This document shows positions 53,306 to 61,850 of a stretch of 64,000 nt of DNA, in pieces. Position 1 is the first letter of the stretch; each line of letters opens with the position of its first letter. Both the position numbers and the translations under genes were made by a program. Under the pieces are notes generated by a model that saw only the letters and a program-made list of their open reading frames with translations, was not told the origin of the DNA and searched no databases. The DNA is from PALSA-270 sp963770915 (GTDB taxonomy: Bacteria; Acidobacteriota; Terriglobia; Terriglobales; Acidobacteriaceae), in the NCBI GenBank assembly GCA_963770915.1, contig CAVYRG010000001.1:1984001-2048000 (forward strand). The letters are read 5' to 3'.

Positions 53306-54580
53306 ATGAAAGTTCTGGTGATCGGCAGTGGCGGGCGCGAGCACGCGCTGGTTTGGAAGCTGCGGCAATCGCCGCGCGTGGAGAAAGTGTATTGCGCGCC
53401 GGGGAATGGCGGCATTGCCGCGGAAGCCGACTGCCTGGCGGCGGATGTGAAGAGTGTGGAGTCGTTGCTGGCGGTGGCGCATCAGATTCAGCCGGACTTG
53501 ACTATCGTGGGACCTGAAGTGTCGCTGCAGGCCGGCGTGGTGGATGAATTTACGCAGCGTGGGCTGCGGATTTTCGGGCCGACCAAGGCCGCGGCGCAGC
53601 TGGAATCGAGCAAGAGCTTCGCCAAGGAGTTCATGCAGCGGCACCATATTCCCACCGCGCATTTTGCGATTTGTGTTTCGATGGATGACGTCCACAAAGC
53701 GCTGCCGCACTTTTCTTTTCCCGTGGTGGTCAAGGCCGACGGCTTGGCCGCGGGCAAGGGCGTGGTGATCTGCAAGAACAAAGATGAAGTGAGCGCGACG
53801 TGCAGCGACATGCTGAGCGGAAAAATGCTGGGCGAGGCCGGGCTGCGCGTGGTGTTGGAAGAATGCCTCACCGGCGAAGAGCTGTCGTTTCTGGTGGTGA
53901 GCGACGGCGAGCGCGTGGCGCCGCTGGTGGCGGCGCAGGATCACAAGCGAATCGGGGATGGAGATACGGGACCGAATACCGGCGGCATGGGCGCTTATTC
54001 CATGCCCGCAATCGTCGACGACAAGATGCGGGACTGGCTGGTGAATCACATTGCGCGCCCGGTGGTCGCGGGGATGAAAGAGGAAGACGCGGAGTTCAAG
54101 GGCGTCCTCTACTGTGGGCTGATGATGACGGCGCGCGGGCCGATGGTGCTGGAATTCAATTGCCGCTTTGGCGATCCGGAGACGCAGCCGATCCTGATGC
54201 GGCTGGAAAGCGATTTGACCGAGGCGCTGGAAGCCTCGATTGAGGGGCGGACTAGCGAGGGCGATTTCAAGTGGTCGCAAGATGCGGCGGTGTGCGTGGT
54301 GATATCGTCGGGAGGATATCCGGGGACATTTGAAGTCGGCAAGAAGATCATTGGGCTGGAAGATGCTGAGAAGATGGGCGGAGTGAAGGTGTTTCACGCG
54401 GGAACCACTCAGCGCGATGGCGGTTTCTACACGGCGGGTGGGCGGGTGTTAGGAGTAACGGCGCGCGGCGCGGATGTGCAGTCGGCGGTGGCGCGGGCGT
54501 ATGAGGCGGTATCGAAGATTGGGTTCGAGAACGCGCATTGTCGCAAGGACATTGCGGCGAGGGCGCTGGGGAAAGGCTAG
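53306..54580 (+). CDS. purD: Phosphoribosylamine-glycine ligase
   Basis: Makes glycinamide ribonucleotide from phosphoribosylamine, glycine and ATP. The 424 residues have the N-terminal nucleotide-fold VLVIGSGGREHALVWKL, the ATP-grasp GLAAGKGVV, and the metal-binding EFNCRFGDPETQ near 275. ATG 53306 is the natural start; the frame extends five codons upstream. A small membrane gene and purE follow within 240 bp, forming a purine operon. Confidence 0.96.
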   Translation: MKVLVIGSGGREHALVWKLRQSPRVEKVYCAPGNGGIAAEADCLAADVKSVESLLAVAHQIQPDLTIVGPEVSLQAGVVDEFTQRGLRIFGPTKAAAQLESSKSFAKEFMQRHHIPTAHFAICVSMDDVHKALPHFSFPVVVKADGLAAGKGVVICKNKDEVSATCSDMLSGKMLGEAGLRVVLEECLTGEELSFLVVSDGERVAPLVAAQDHKRIGDGDTGPNTGGMGAYSMPAIVDDKMRDWLVNHIARPVVAGMKEEDAEFKGVLYCGLMMTARGPMVLEFNCRFGDPETQPILMRLESDLTEALEASIEGRTSEGDFKWSQDAAVCVVISSGGYPGTFEVGKKIIGLEDAEKMGGVKVFHAGTTQRDGGFYTAGGRVLGVTARGADVQSAVARAYEAVSKIGFENAHCRKDIAARALGKG

Positions 54581-54584
54581 AAAT

Positions 54585-54794
54585 ATGCAAAAGAAACTGC
54601 GCAGAGGATTGACGGCGTCGCTGCTGGCAGCGGTTTTGGGGTTTGGGGCGTTCGCGCGCACGGCGGGATCGGAGAATGTGCGGGCCGTGCAGATTGTGGG
54701 ATTGCTGGCTTGCGGGATGGGGCTGGGCGTCGCGCTGATGCATGTCAAGCTGCTGCTGGCATTGAAGGCGGATGAGAAGATTGAGCAATCCTGA
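54585..54794 (+). CDS. Small membrane protein between purD and purE
   Basis: The 69-residue product begins 4 bp after purD and has two hydrophobic segments (TASLLAAVLGFGAFA and AVQIVGLLACGMGLGVALMHV) with basic and acidic ends. AAAGG lies about 7-11 nt before ATG 54585. It is probably an inner-membrane protein of unknown function, transcribed with purD and purE. Its conservation would test whether it is a real gene. Confidence 0.65.
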   Translation: MQKKLRRGLTASLLAAVLGFGAFARTAGSENVRAVQIVGLLACGMGLGVALMHVKLLLALKADEKIEQS

Positions 54795-54817
54795 ACCAAC
54801 TAAGATTGGGAGAAGGG

Positions 54818-55327
54818 ATGGAGATGAAGCCATTGGTTTCGATTGTGATGGGCAGCGATTCCGATCTTGAGATCATGGGCGAGGCGGGGAGGGCGCTGCA
54901 AGATTTTGGCATTGCCTATGAGATCGATGTGACTTCGGCGCATCGCTCGCCGGATCGGACGGCGGAGTATGCGCGGCAGGCCGCAGGACGCGGGATTCGC
55001 GTCATCATTGCGGGAGCGGGCGGGGCGGCGCATCTGGCCGGCGTGATTGCGGCGCACACGTCGTTGCCGGTGATTGGCGTGCCGATTCCTTCGACTTCGC
55101 TGAATGGGATGGACTCGCTGCTGGCCACCGTGCAGATGCCGGCGGGGATTCCGGTGGCGACTGTCGCGATTGGCAAGCCGGGCGCGACCAATGCGGGAAT
55201 TCTGGCGGCGCAGATTTTGGCGGTTGGCGATGCGGAGCTAACGAAGAAGATGGCGGCGCACAAACAGAAGTTGGCGCAGGGCGTGGAGGAGAAGTCGAAG
55301 AAGTTGAAGGCGGCGCTGGAAGGGTGA
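54818..55327 (+). CDS. purE: N5-carboxyaminoimidazole ribonucleotide mutase
   Basis: Class I PurE: moves the carboxyl group from N5-CAIR to give CAIR. The 169 residues show VSIVMGSDSDLEIM, the TSAHRSP motif and AGAGGAAHLAGVIAA. A PurK partner is not in the window. Start ATG 54818 has GGAG upstream; ATG 54824 is possible. The C-terminal tail is Lys-rich. Confidence 0.95.
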   Translation: MEMKPLVSIVMGSDSDLEIMGEAGRALQDFGIAYEIDVTSAHRSPDRTAEYARQAAGRGIRVIIAGAGGAAHLAGVIAAHTSLPVIGVPIPSTSLNGMDSLLATVQMPAGIPVATVAIGKPGATNAGILAAQILAVGDAELTKKMAAHKQKLAQGVEEKSKKLKAALEG

Positions 55328-55360
55328 AGGCGACCTTCCGCCGTCCCGTCACGAGAATCT

Positions 55361-55708
55361 ATGAGGCGTTCTCTTCGTGAAGTATTAGCAGATTCTCAGG
55401 TAGCGGCGGTTGCGATAGCCGCGTTTCTGCTCTGGTTTCTCGATTCCGCATTCCGATGTCTATGGGAACCGGCTTTCCGGTTGGGCGCTTTTCTGGTTAC
55501 TGCGATCGCGATCCGAGATATTCCCTACTTTTCGCCTACCCTCACAACAGCCGACCGCTTGATGTTGATCACTAGCTCATATTTTCTGTATAGCTCGATA
55601 GCTAGCCTTTCGGCAGCTTGGCTTCTGTCTCAGTGGGTGTATGGCATGAATCCGGGTAGGAGCCTCGCTGCGTGTTGGGGCGTGTCAAAAGGCGGGAAGA
55701 ATGTGTAA
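55361..55708 (+). CDS. Membrane protein, first of a tandem pair
   Basis: The 115 residues contain three probable membrane helices (VAAVAIAAFLLWFL, LGAFLVTAIAIR, SIASLSAAWLLSQW). The N-terminus, MRRSLREVLADSQV, matches the next gene's MCKRLKRVLVDSYV, and the following helix and C-terminal segment correspond too. So the two are likely duplicated genes. Overlap is 8 bp. No family is recognised. Confidence 0.65.
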   Translation: MRRSLREVLADSQVAAVAIAAFLLWFLDSAFRCLWEPAFRLGAFLVTAIAIRDIPYFSPTLTTADRLMLITSSYFLYSSIASLSAAWLLSQWVYGMNPGRSLAACWGVSKGGKNV

Positions 55709-56015
55709 ACGATTGAAGAGGGTTCTGGTGGACAGCTACGTGGGCACCATTGCCCTCGGCTGGATGTTTGCGCAGGGTTTGCTTCATTTTGCCTACGTTT
55801 TCAGCGAACCGGTGGCGCACTGGCTGACTAGGCGCGAGTATCTGGAAATCGTAGGCCGAGCAACTGTCTCGACCAGATTCTCTTTTCAGGATGCGCTCCC
55901 AGAATTGATCAGGTCGATTGCACTTCTGCTAGTGGCATACGTCCTGCTGCGCTGGTTGTACTACGAGCCCACGGCACCTGAGACTGAGGATTCCCATCCG
56001 GCGCAACCTCTATAG
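55701..56015 (+). CDS. Membrane protein, second of a tandem pair
   Basis: The 104 residues have two or three membrane helices (TIALGWMFAQGLLHFAYVF, ELIRSIALLLVAYVLLRWLY) and an acidic tail. It shares the N-terminal VLxDSxV pattern with the preceding gene and starts inside it, so the two are translated together. It is convergent with galU (2 bp apart). The function is unknown. Confidence 0.65.
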   Translation: MCKRLKRVLVDSYVGTIALGWMFAQGLLHFAYVFSEPVAHWLTRREYLEIVGRATVSTRFSFQDALPELIRSIALLLVAYVLLRWLYYEPTAPETEDSHPAQPL

Positions 56016-56017
56016 CG

Positions 56018-56899
56018 CTACAAATTCAAACCCTTTAAATACTCCCGCAGCGGCCCTCCCAAATCTGGCCGCTTGAGCGCGAATTCTACTGTCGCTTTCA
56101 GGAAGCCTAGCTTGTCGCCGGTGTCGTGGCGCTTGCCTTCGAAGACGAAGCCGTACATCTTTTCTTTTTGCAGCAGCAGCTTCATGCCGTCGGTGAGCTG
56201 CAGTTCGCCGCCGGCGCCAGGCTTGATTTCGGATAAGGTTTCAAAGACGGTAGGAGTCAGAATGTAGCGGCCAATCACGGCGAGATTCGACGGCGCGGCT
56301 TCGAACTTGGGCTTCTCGACCATGTCTGTAATTTCGAAGAGGCGGCCGTTGAAGCGGCCGTCGGCGGGCTTGGTTTTGAGGACGCCGTATGCGGAAATCG
56401 CTGCGCCTTCAACGACCTGCGTGGCCAGGACGGAGCATTGCGTCTGCTCGAAGACGTCCATCATTTGCTTTAGGCAGGGGACTTGGGCGTCGATTACGTC
56501 ATCGGCCAGGAGCACGGCGAAAGGCTCATCGCCGACGAGTTCCCGCGCGGTGAGCACGGCGTGGCCCAGGCCGAGAGCTTCTTTCTGGCGCACATAGGCG
56601 ACGTGAATCATGTCGGAAATGTGGCGCACGATGGCCAGGAGGTCGGTCTTGCCGCGCTGCTCCAGCATGGTTTCGAGTTCGTAGCTGACGTCGAAGTGAT
56701 CTTCAATGGCCGACTTGCCGCGGCCGGTGACGATGATGATCTGGTCGCAGCCCGCGGCCAGAGCTTCTTCCACGCCATATTGAATGATGGGCTTGTCGAC
56801 CAGCGGCAGCATCTCTTTGGGTTGAGCTTTGGTGACGGGCAGGAAGCGCGTGCCCAGGCCGGCGGCGGGAAATACGGCTTTGCGGACTTTCATTTTCAT
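56018..56899 (-). CDS. galU: UTP-glucose-1-phosphate uridylyltransferase
   Basis: Makes UDP-glucose for envelope sugars. The 293 residues have the nucleotide motif FPAAGLGTRFLPVTKAQPKEMLP, the metal Asp in LLADDVID and the KPKFEAAPSNLAVIGRY segment. The start is ATG 56899 or 56893; neither has an RBS. A run of four heptamers (GTCGTTG) lies just upstream. Confidence 0.93.
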   Translation of the reverse strand: MKMKVRKAVFPAAGLGTRFLPVTKAQPKEMLPLVDKPIIQYGVEEALAAGCDQIIIVTGRGKSAIEDHFDVSYELETMLEQRGKTDLLAIVRHISDMIHVAYVRQKEALGLGHAVLTARELVGDEPFAVLLADDVIDAQVPCLKQMMDVFEQTQCSVLATQVVEGAAISAYGVLKTKPADGRFNGRLFEITDMVEKPKFEAAPSNLAVIGRYILTPTVFETLSEIKPGAGGELQLTDGMKLLLQKEKMYGFVFEGKRHDTGDKLGFLKATVEFALKRPDLGGPLREYLKGLNL

Positions 56900-56905
56900 A
56901 AGGCA

Positions 56906-56933
56906 GTCGTTGGTCGTTGGTCTTTGGTCGTTG
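56906..56933. repeat. Four-unit heptamer repeat upstream of galU
   Basis: GTCGTTG occurs at 56906-56912, 56913-56919 and 56927-56933, with GTCTTTG at 56920-56926. It is 6 bp from the galU start and sits where its RBS would be. Confidence 0.7.
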
Positions 56934-57051
56934 GCGCTACGCCCGGCCATGTGGCGATTGCAGGCACAGAGTTCGCTCGCGGCAGGAAAGAATATTCGAG
57001 CACAACGTCAAGGCATTCTATAGCAGGAATGTGGTGCGTATGGTACTAACG

Positions 57052-60000
57052 TCACGCTTTCGCCGTCTGCGCCGGAACGGCTAGCTCTTCGATCAAATCG
57101 TACAGCAGACTGAGCACGCTTTCGGCGGCCGTTGCCTTCAGCGAGAATTTGAGCACGCCATCGGGCGTGAATTGCGCGCCATGCTGCGAGGAAACGAATC
57201 GCGCCAGCTTGCCCGCATCGATGGCGGCGTTCTGGCGAAACTTGATGTTGACCAGATCGCGCTTGCGGTCAATTGCGGTTGCGCCCACCTGCATGCAGAG
57301 CAGCTTGAGCGAGGCGTACTCCAGAAGATTTCGGACGGCCGGCGGCGGCTCGCCGTAGCGGTCGCGCAGTTCTCCGCCCAGGTCAGCCAGACGTTCCTCG
57401 GTCTCGACTCCTGCGACCAGCTTGTACATTCGCAGGCGCTGGTTCTCTTCCGAAATGTAATCGGTGGGGATGCGAATGTTCAGCCCCAGGTTCAGCTGGG
57501 TCGCGGTTTCTTCGACGGCGGATTCGCCCTTCATTTCGCGTACCGCGCGATCGAGCATTTGCGTGTAGAGCTCGAAGCCGACGGCTTCGATGTGGCCACT
57601 TTGTTCGCCGCCCAGCAAATTGCCGGCGCCGCGGAGTTCCAGATCGAGGGCGGCGATTTTGAAGCCGGCGCCCAAGTCGGAAAATTCTTTGAGCGCGGCC
57701 AGGCGGCGGCGCGCGATGGGCGTGAGCTCGATTTCCGAGGGCAACAGGAGATACGCGTAAGCCCTGCGGTCGGAGCGGCCTACGCGGCCGCGCAATTGGT
57801 ACAACTCGGAAAGTCCAAGCCGCTCGGCGCGGTTGATAAGAATGGTGTTGCAGAGCGGAATGTCGAGGCCGTTTTCGATAATGGTCGTCGCCACCAGAAT
57901 GTCGGCTTCGTGATGCATGAATTTGAGCATCACTTTTTCCAGCTCACCTTCCGACATTTGTCCATGGCCGACGATAACGCGTGCGGAAGGGGCCAGCGTC
58001 TGCAGCTTGGCGGCGATCTCCCAAATGGTATCGACGCGGTTGTGGACGAAATAGACCTGGCCGCCGCGGGCGAGTTCCTGCTCAAGCGCCGACTGAATTA
58101 GCTTGTCATCCCAACTGGCCACCACGGTTTGGATGGCGATGCGGTCTTTGGGAGGAGTCTCGATCACGCTCATGTCGCGCAGGCCGACCATGGACATGTG
58201 GAGGGTGCGTGGGATGGGCGTGGCCGACATGGTGAGAACGTCCACCTGCTTGCGCATCTGCTTGATGCGCTCTTTGTGGCGGACGCCGAAACGCTGTTCT
58301 TCATCGACCACCAGCAGCCCGAGATCGGCGAACTTTACGTCTTTCGAGAGCAGGCGGTGGGTGCCGATGAGGATATCGATTTTGCCGGCTTCGCTGCGCT
58401 GCAGGATTTCCTTCTGCTGGCGCGGCGTGCGGAACCGGCTGATCATTTCGATGCTGACCGGAAAGGGCGCAAAACGCTGCTTGAAGGTTTCGAAGTGCTG
58501 AAACGCGAGAACGGTGGTAGGCGCGAGCACGGCGACTTGCTTGTTGTCGCTGACGGCCTTGAACGCCGCGCGCATGGCGACTTCCGTCTTGCCGTAGCCG
58601 ACGTCGCCGCAGAGCAGGCGATCCATGGGCTGCTGCGATTCCATGTCGCGCTTGACGTCAGCGATAGCCAGATCTTGATCTTCGGTTTCGGTGAAGGCGA
58701 AGGCATCTTCGAATTCGTGCATCCATTCGTTTGCGGCGGGGAAGGCATGGCCCTGGGCGGTTTTGCGCTCGGCGTAGAGCTTGACCAGTTCCTCGGTCAT
58801 GTCTTTCATCGCCTTGCGCACGCGGGCCTTGGTTTTGGCCCAAGCCTGGGTGCCGAGGTGATTCAGCGCCGGCTTAGCGCCTTCCGAAGAACGGTATTTC
58901 TGGATGAGATCAAGGCGGGTGAGCGGGACGTACAGGCGCGCGCCCTCCGCGTACTCGAGCAGCATGAACTCGGCGTTGCCGTCGCCCTGGTTGATTTCCT
59001 TCAGGCCCTGGTATTGGCCAATGCCATGCTCGACGTGAACCACGTAATCGCCGACTTGCAAGTCGCGGAAGTCGGAGAGGAACGCCGAGGTCTTTGACTT
59101 CTGGCGCTGCGGGCGGGAGACGACGGATTCCGACTCGTCAAACAAATCGCGGCTGCCGAAGATGGCCAGACTGGCTTCGGGGAAAATCACGCCGTCGGGA
59201 ACATAAGCCTTCGCGAGAGTTGCGCTGAGCACCTCGCCTGAAAAATACGAGGTTTCGTCCGCATAGCTTTCGCCGCCGCGGGTACGGCTTCCCAGGCGGA
59301 AAGAGACGCCGTACTCGCTGAAGACATCAGCCAGGCGCTCGATTTCGCCGGTGTTAGGCACCGCAATGAGGACGCGGCGGCCTTCGGAGAGCTGCTTTTT
59401 GGCGTCCTCGATCAAAGCGGGAACGGCACCGTGAAAGCGAGGCGCGGGTTGGGAATGAAAGCTCAGCGATTCGCCGTCCGCGGCGCGCTCGATGCCGAGA
59501 TGTTCGATCTCCGCTCCCGGCAACGCATTCACCCGATGCCACCAATCCTCCGGCGGGAGATACAGATCGCCGGGCTTCACCAGATTGCCAACTCCGCTGC
59601 GCTCGTGGGCTTCTTCAATCCGCGACCACACTCGGTCGAATTCGTTTTTCACGTTTTCGGGTTCATCAACGAGAACCGCGGCGTTCGGCAACAGGTCGAA
59701 AAGGCTATGCTCTGCTCCGGCTAACGGAGCGTAGAATTCCCAGCCGGGGAACACGGTGACGCCACCGGAGCGCACCGCCTGCTCGACTACTTCTTCAGCG
59801 CCGGTGATGCGCTTGCCGGAGAGACGGGTGTGAATGGCGCCAAGAATCTCATCGCTGACCGGAGTTTCGGTGAGCGGCAAGAGCAGAGCTTCGTCCGTGG
59901 AGTTCGAAGACCGCTGCGTTCCGGGATCGAACTTACGAATGGATTCGACTTCGTCGCCGAACAATTCGATGCGCAGGGGGCGCTCGGCTTCGGGCGGATA

Positions 60001-60582
60001 AACGTCGAGGATACCGCCGCGCAGCGCGTATTCGCCGGGCATTTCGACGACATCGGCCGCCATGTAGCCCACGATGTTGAGGTGAGCGAGCAAGGCGTCG
60101 GTGTCGAGAGTTTCGCCCTTGCGGACCACGCGCGCGAGGCCCGCGTAATATTCCGCGGAACGCAGCCGCAGAGCGGTGGCATGCGCGGGAGAAACAACAA
60201 TGGAGACCGCGCCGGTGGCGAGCTTCCATAAAGCCGCAGCGCGTTCTTCCTGAAGGTCCGGGTGGGGGGAAAGATTCTGGAACGGCAATACGTCGCGAGC
60301 GGGCAGGCTGATGATCGATCCGGGGTCATTGCCGCCGGTCAGCTCGTGGAACGCCTGCAGCACGGGCAGCACATCTTCGGCGGCGCGATTATCGGCGACG
60401 ATGACAATGAGGGCCCGGCCCGCTGCGCGTTGCAAAAGAACCAGCAAAAGCGCTTTGGCGGTTGGAGTAAGCCCAGAAACACGGATACGCCCCGCGGAGC
60501 CTTTCAGGTGGGAGGCCGCGCGCGCGAAGGCGGGGAGATTTTCCACGTCCGCGAACAAATCGCGGACGAAGGGAAGGACCAT
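57052..60582 (-). CDS. mfd: Transcription-repair coupling factor
   Basis: The 1176-residue translocase removes stalled RNA polymerase and recruits UvrA. It has an N-terminal UvrB-like region, the RNAP-interacting domain (GDYVVHVEHGIGQYQGL), a RecG-like helicase with Walker A CGDVGYGKTEVAMRAA and DEEQRFG, the GRVGRSDRRAYAYLL motif and the C-terminal D7 domain. Divergent from mutM, 92 bp away, giving a repair pair. Confidence 0.97.
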   Translation of the reverse strand: MVLPFVRDLFADVENLPAFARAASHLKGSAGRIRVSGLTPTAKALLLVLLQRAAGRALIVIVADNRAAEDVLPVLQAFHELTGGNDPGSIISLPARDVLPFQNLSPHPDLQEERAAALWKLATGAVSIVVSPAHATALRLRSAEYYAGLARVVRKGETLDTDALLAHLNIVGYMAADVVEMPGEYALRGGILDVYPPEAERPLRIELFGDEVESIRKFDPGTQRSSNSTDEALLLPLTETPVSDEILGAIHTRLSGKRITGAEEVVEQAVRSGGVTVFPGWEFYAPLAGAEHSLFDLLPNAAVLVDEPENVKNEFDRVWSRIEEAHERSGVGNLVKPGDLYLPPEDWWHRVNALPGAEIEHLGIERAADGESLSFHSQPAPRFHGAVPALIEDAKKQLSEGRRVLIAVPNTGEIERLADVFSEYGVSFRLGSRTRGGESYADETSYFSGEVLSATLAKAYVPDGVIFPEASLAIFGSRDLFDESESVVSRPQRQKSKTSAFLSDFRDLQVGDYVVHVEHGIGQYQGLKEINQGDGNAEFMLLEYAEGARLYVPLTRLDLIQKYRSSEGAKPALNHLGTQAWAKTKARVRKAMKDMTEELVKLYAERKTAQGHAFPAANEWMHEFEDAFAFTETEDQDLAIADVKRDMESQQPMDRLLCGDVGYGKTEVAMRAAFKAVSDNKQVAVLAPTTVLAFQHFETFKQRFAPFPVSIEMISRFRTPRQQKEILQRSEAGKIDILIGTHRLLSKDVKFADLGLLVVDEEQRFGVRHKERIKQMRKQVDVLTMSATPIPRTLHMSMVGLRDMSVIETPPKDRIAIQTVVASWDDKLIQSALEQELARGGQVYFVHNRVDTIWEIAAKLQTLAPSARVIVGHGQMSEGELEKVMLKFMHHEADILVATTIIENGLDIPLCNTILINRAERLGLSELYQLRGRVGRSDRRAYAYLLLPSEIELTPIARRRLAALKEFSDLGAGFKIAALDLELRGAGNLLGGEQSGHIEAVGFELYTQMLDRAVREMKGESAVEETATQLNLGLNIRIPTDYISEENQRLRMYKLVAGVETEERLADLGGELRDRYGEPPPAVRNLLEYASLKLLCMQVGATAIDRKRDLVNIKFRQNAAIDAGKLARFVSSQHGAQFTPDGVLKFSLKATAAESVLSLLYDLIEELAVPAQTAKA

Positions 60583-60674
60583 GCTTTCTCCATTTTAGCA
60601 GCAGGCGGGAACAGGCGATTTGGGGGACGGGCCGCCGCTTGCAAAGAGCCGTCGGGAATTGCAAGCTATTATCC

Positions 60675-61574
60675 ATGCCAGAGCTGCCGGATATCTTCGC
60701 TTATATCGGCGCGCTCGAACCGCGGATTGTTGGGCAGCCGCTCGAGCGGGTACGGCTAAATAGCCCGTTCCTGCTGCGCACGGCGAAGCCGTCGATCAGC
60801 GCAGCGGAAGGGCGCATCGTGCGGGAACTGCGGCGGATCGGCAAGCGCATCGCCATTGGCGTGGAGGGCGATCTCTGGCTGGTGGTGCACTTGATGATTG
60901 CCGGGCGGCTGCATTGGAAGGCGGCCGGAGTGAAACTCAGCGGGCGCAAGGACCTGGCGGCGTTCGATTTCCCCAACGGCTCGCTGGTGCTGACGGAAGC
61001 GGGCACAAAGCATCGGGCGTCGTTGTATGTGGTGGGCAGCGAGGGGGAGCTACAGGCTCTGGATCCGGGCGGGATCGATGTTTTTGCCAGCGATCTTAAC
61101 GCATTTCGCGAGGCGCTCACCGCGGAGAATCGTACGCTGAAGCGAGCGTTGACCGATCCGCGCATCCTCAGCGGCATCGGCAACGCTTATTCGGATGAGA
61201 TTCTCTGGGCGGCGCGCCTTTCGCCGATCACGCTGACGCGCAAGCTGAGGCCGGAGGAGTGGGAGCGGCTGTTCGCGGCCACGCGCGACACGCTGCGGCT
61301 TTGGATTGACCAGCTCGGGAAAGAAGCGGAGCAGAAATTTCCAGAGAAGATCACCGCGTTCAGAAAAGAGATGGCTGTGCATGGACACTATGGGCAGCCA
61401 TGTCCGCGCTGCGCCGAAAAGATTCAGCGCATTCGTTACGCCGACAACGAAACCAACTACTGCGCCAAGTGCCAGACCGGCGGAAGGGTGCTGGCGGATC
61501 GAAGTTTATCGCGGCTGCTGCGCTCGGATTGGCCGAGGACGCTGGATGAACTGGAGGCGTTGAAGCGGCGCTAG
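60675..61574 (+). CDS. mutM: Formamidopyrimidine-DNA glycosylase
   Basis: Removes oxidised purines and nicks the strand. The 299 residues start MPELPD (catalytic Pro1 and Glu2), have the Lys of the RIGKRIAI segment, the H2TH region LSGIGNAYSDEILWAA, and a C-terminal zinc finger (CPRC...CAKC) with the final DNA-contact Arg. The length is slightly more than E. coli Fpg (269). ATG 60675 is chosen because Pro1 must follow it. Confidence 0.93.
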   Translation: MPELPDIFAYIGALEPRIVGQPLERVRLNSPFLLRTAKPSISAAEGRIVRELRRIGKRIAIGVEGDLWLVVHLMIAGRLHWKAAGVKLSGRKDLAAFDFPNGSLVLTEAGTKHRASLYVVGSEGELQALDPGGIDVFASDLNAFREALTAENRTLKRALTDPRILSGIGNAYSDEILWAARLSPITLTRKLRPEEWERLFAATRDTLRLWIDQLGKEAEQKFPEKITAFRKEMAVHGHYGQPCPRCAEKIQRIRYADNETNYCAKCQTGGRVLADRSLSRLLRSDWPRTLDELEALKRR

Positions 61575-61577
61575 GGA

Positions 61578-61730
61578 TCGTATCAGGGCATCGGCTTTAG
61601 CCGTGCCGTCTTCGCACTTACTTCGAATGACGCGCCCAGGATGCGCCACGGGCTGCTCGATTGTACCGTGCCGGCGCGGGTGTCAACTTGTTGGCCAAAC
61701 GGCATGGCTGAAGCCGATGCCCTGATACGA
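61578..61730. repeat. Long hairpin element between mutM and gatB
   Basis: Arms 61578-61608 and 61700-61730 are 31-nt reverse complements with two G-U pairs, around a 91-nt interior. Each arm itself contains GGCTTTAGCC-like symmetry. Compatible with a MITE-like or other mobile or structured repeat. Confidence 0.75.
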
Positions 61731-61850
61731 ACCACACTAATACTCCAACTGGAACGGGCCAGCTGTTGGCCTTCGCTTGATCCGGACGGGTCGGAGACCC
61801 GTCCCTACCCGGTCTGTGCCGACGCGAGTGCTGCTTTATAATCGCTTTCT

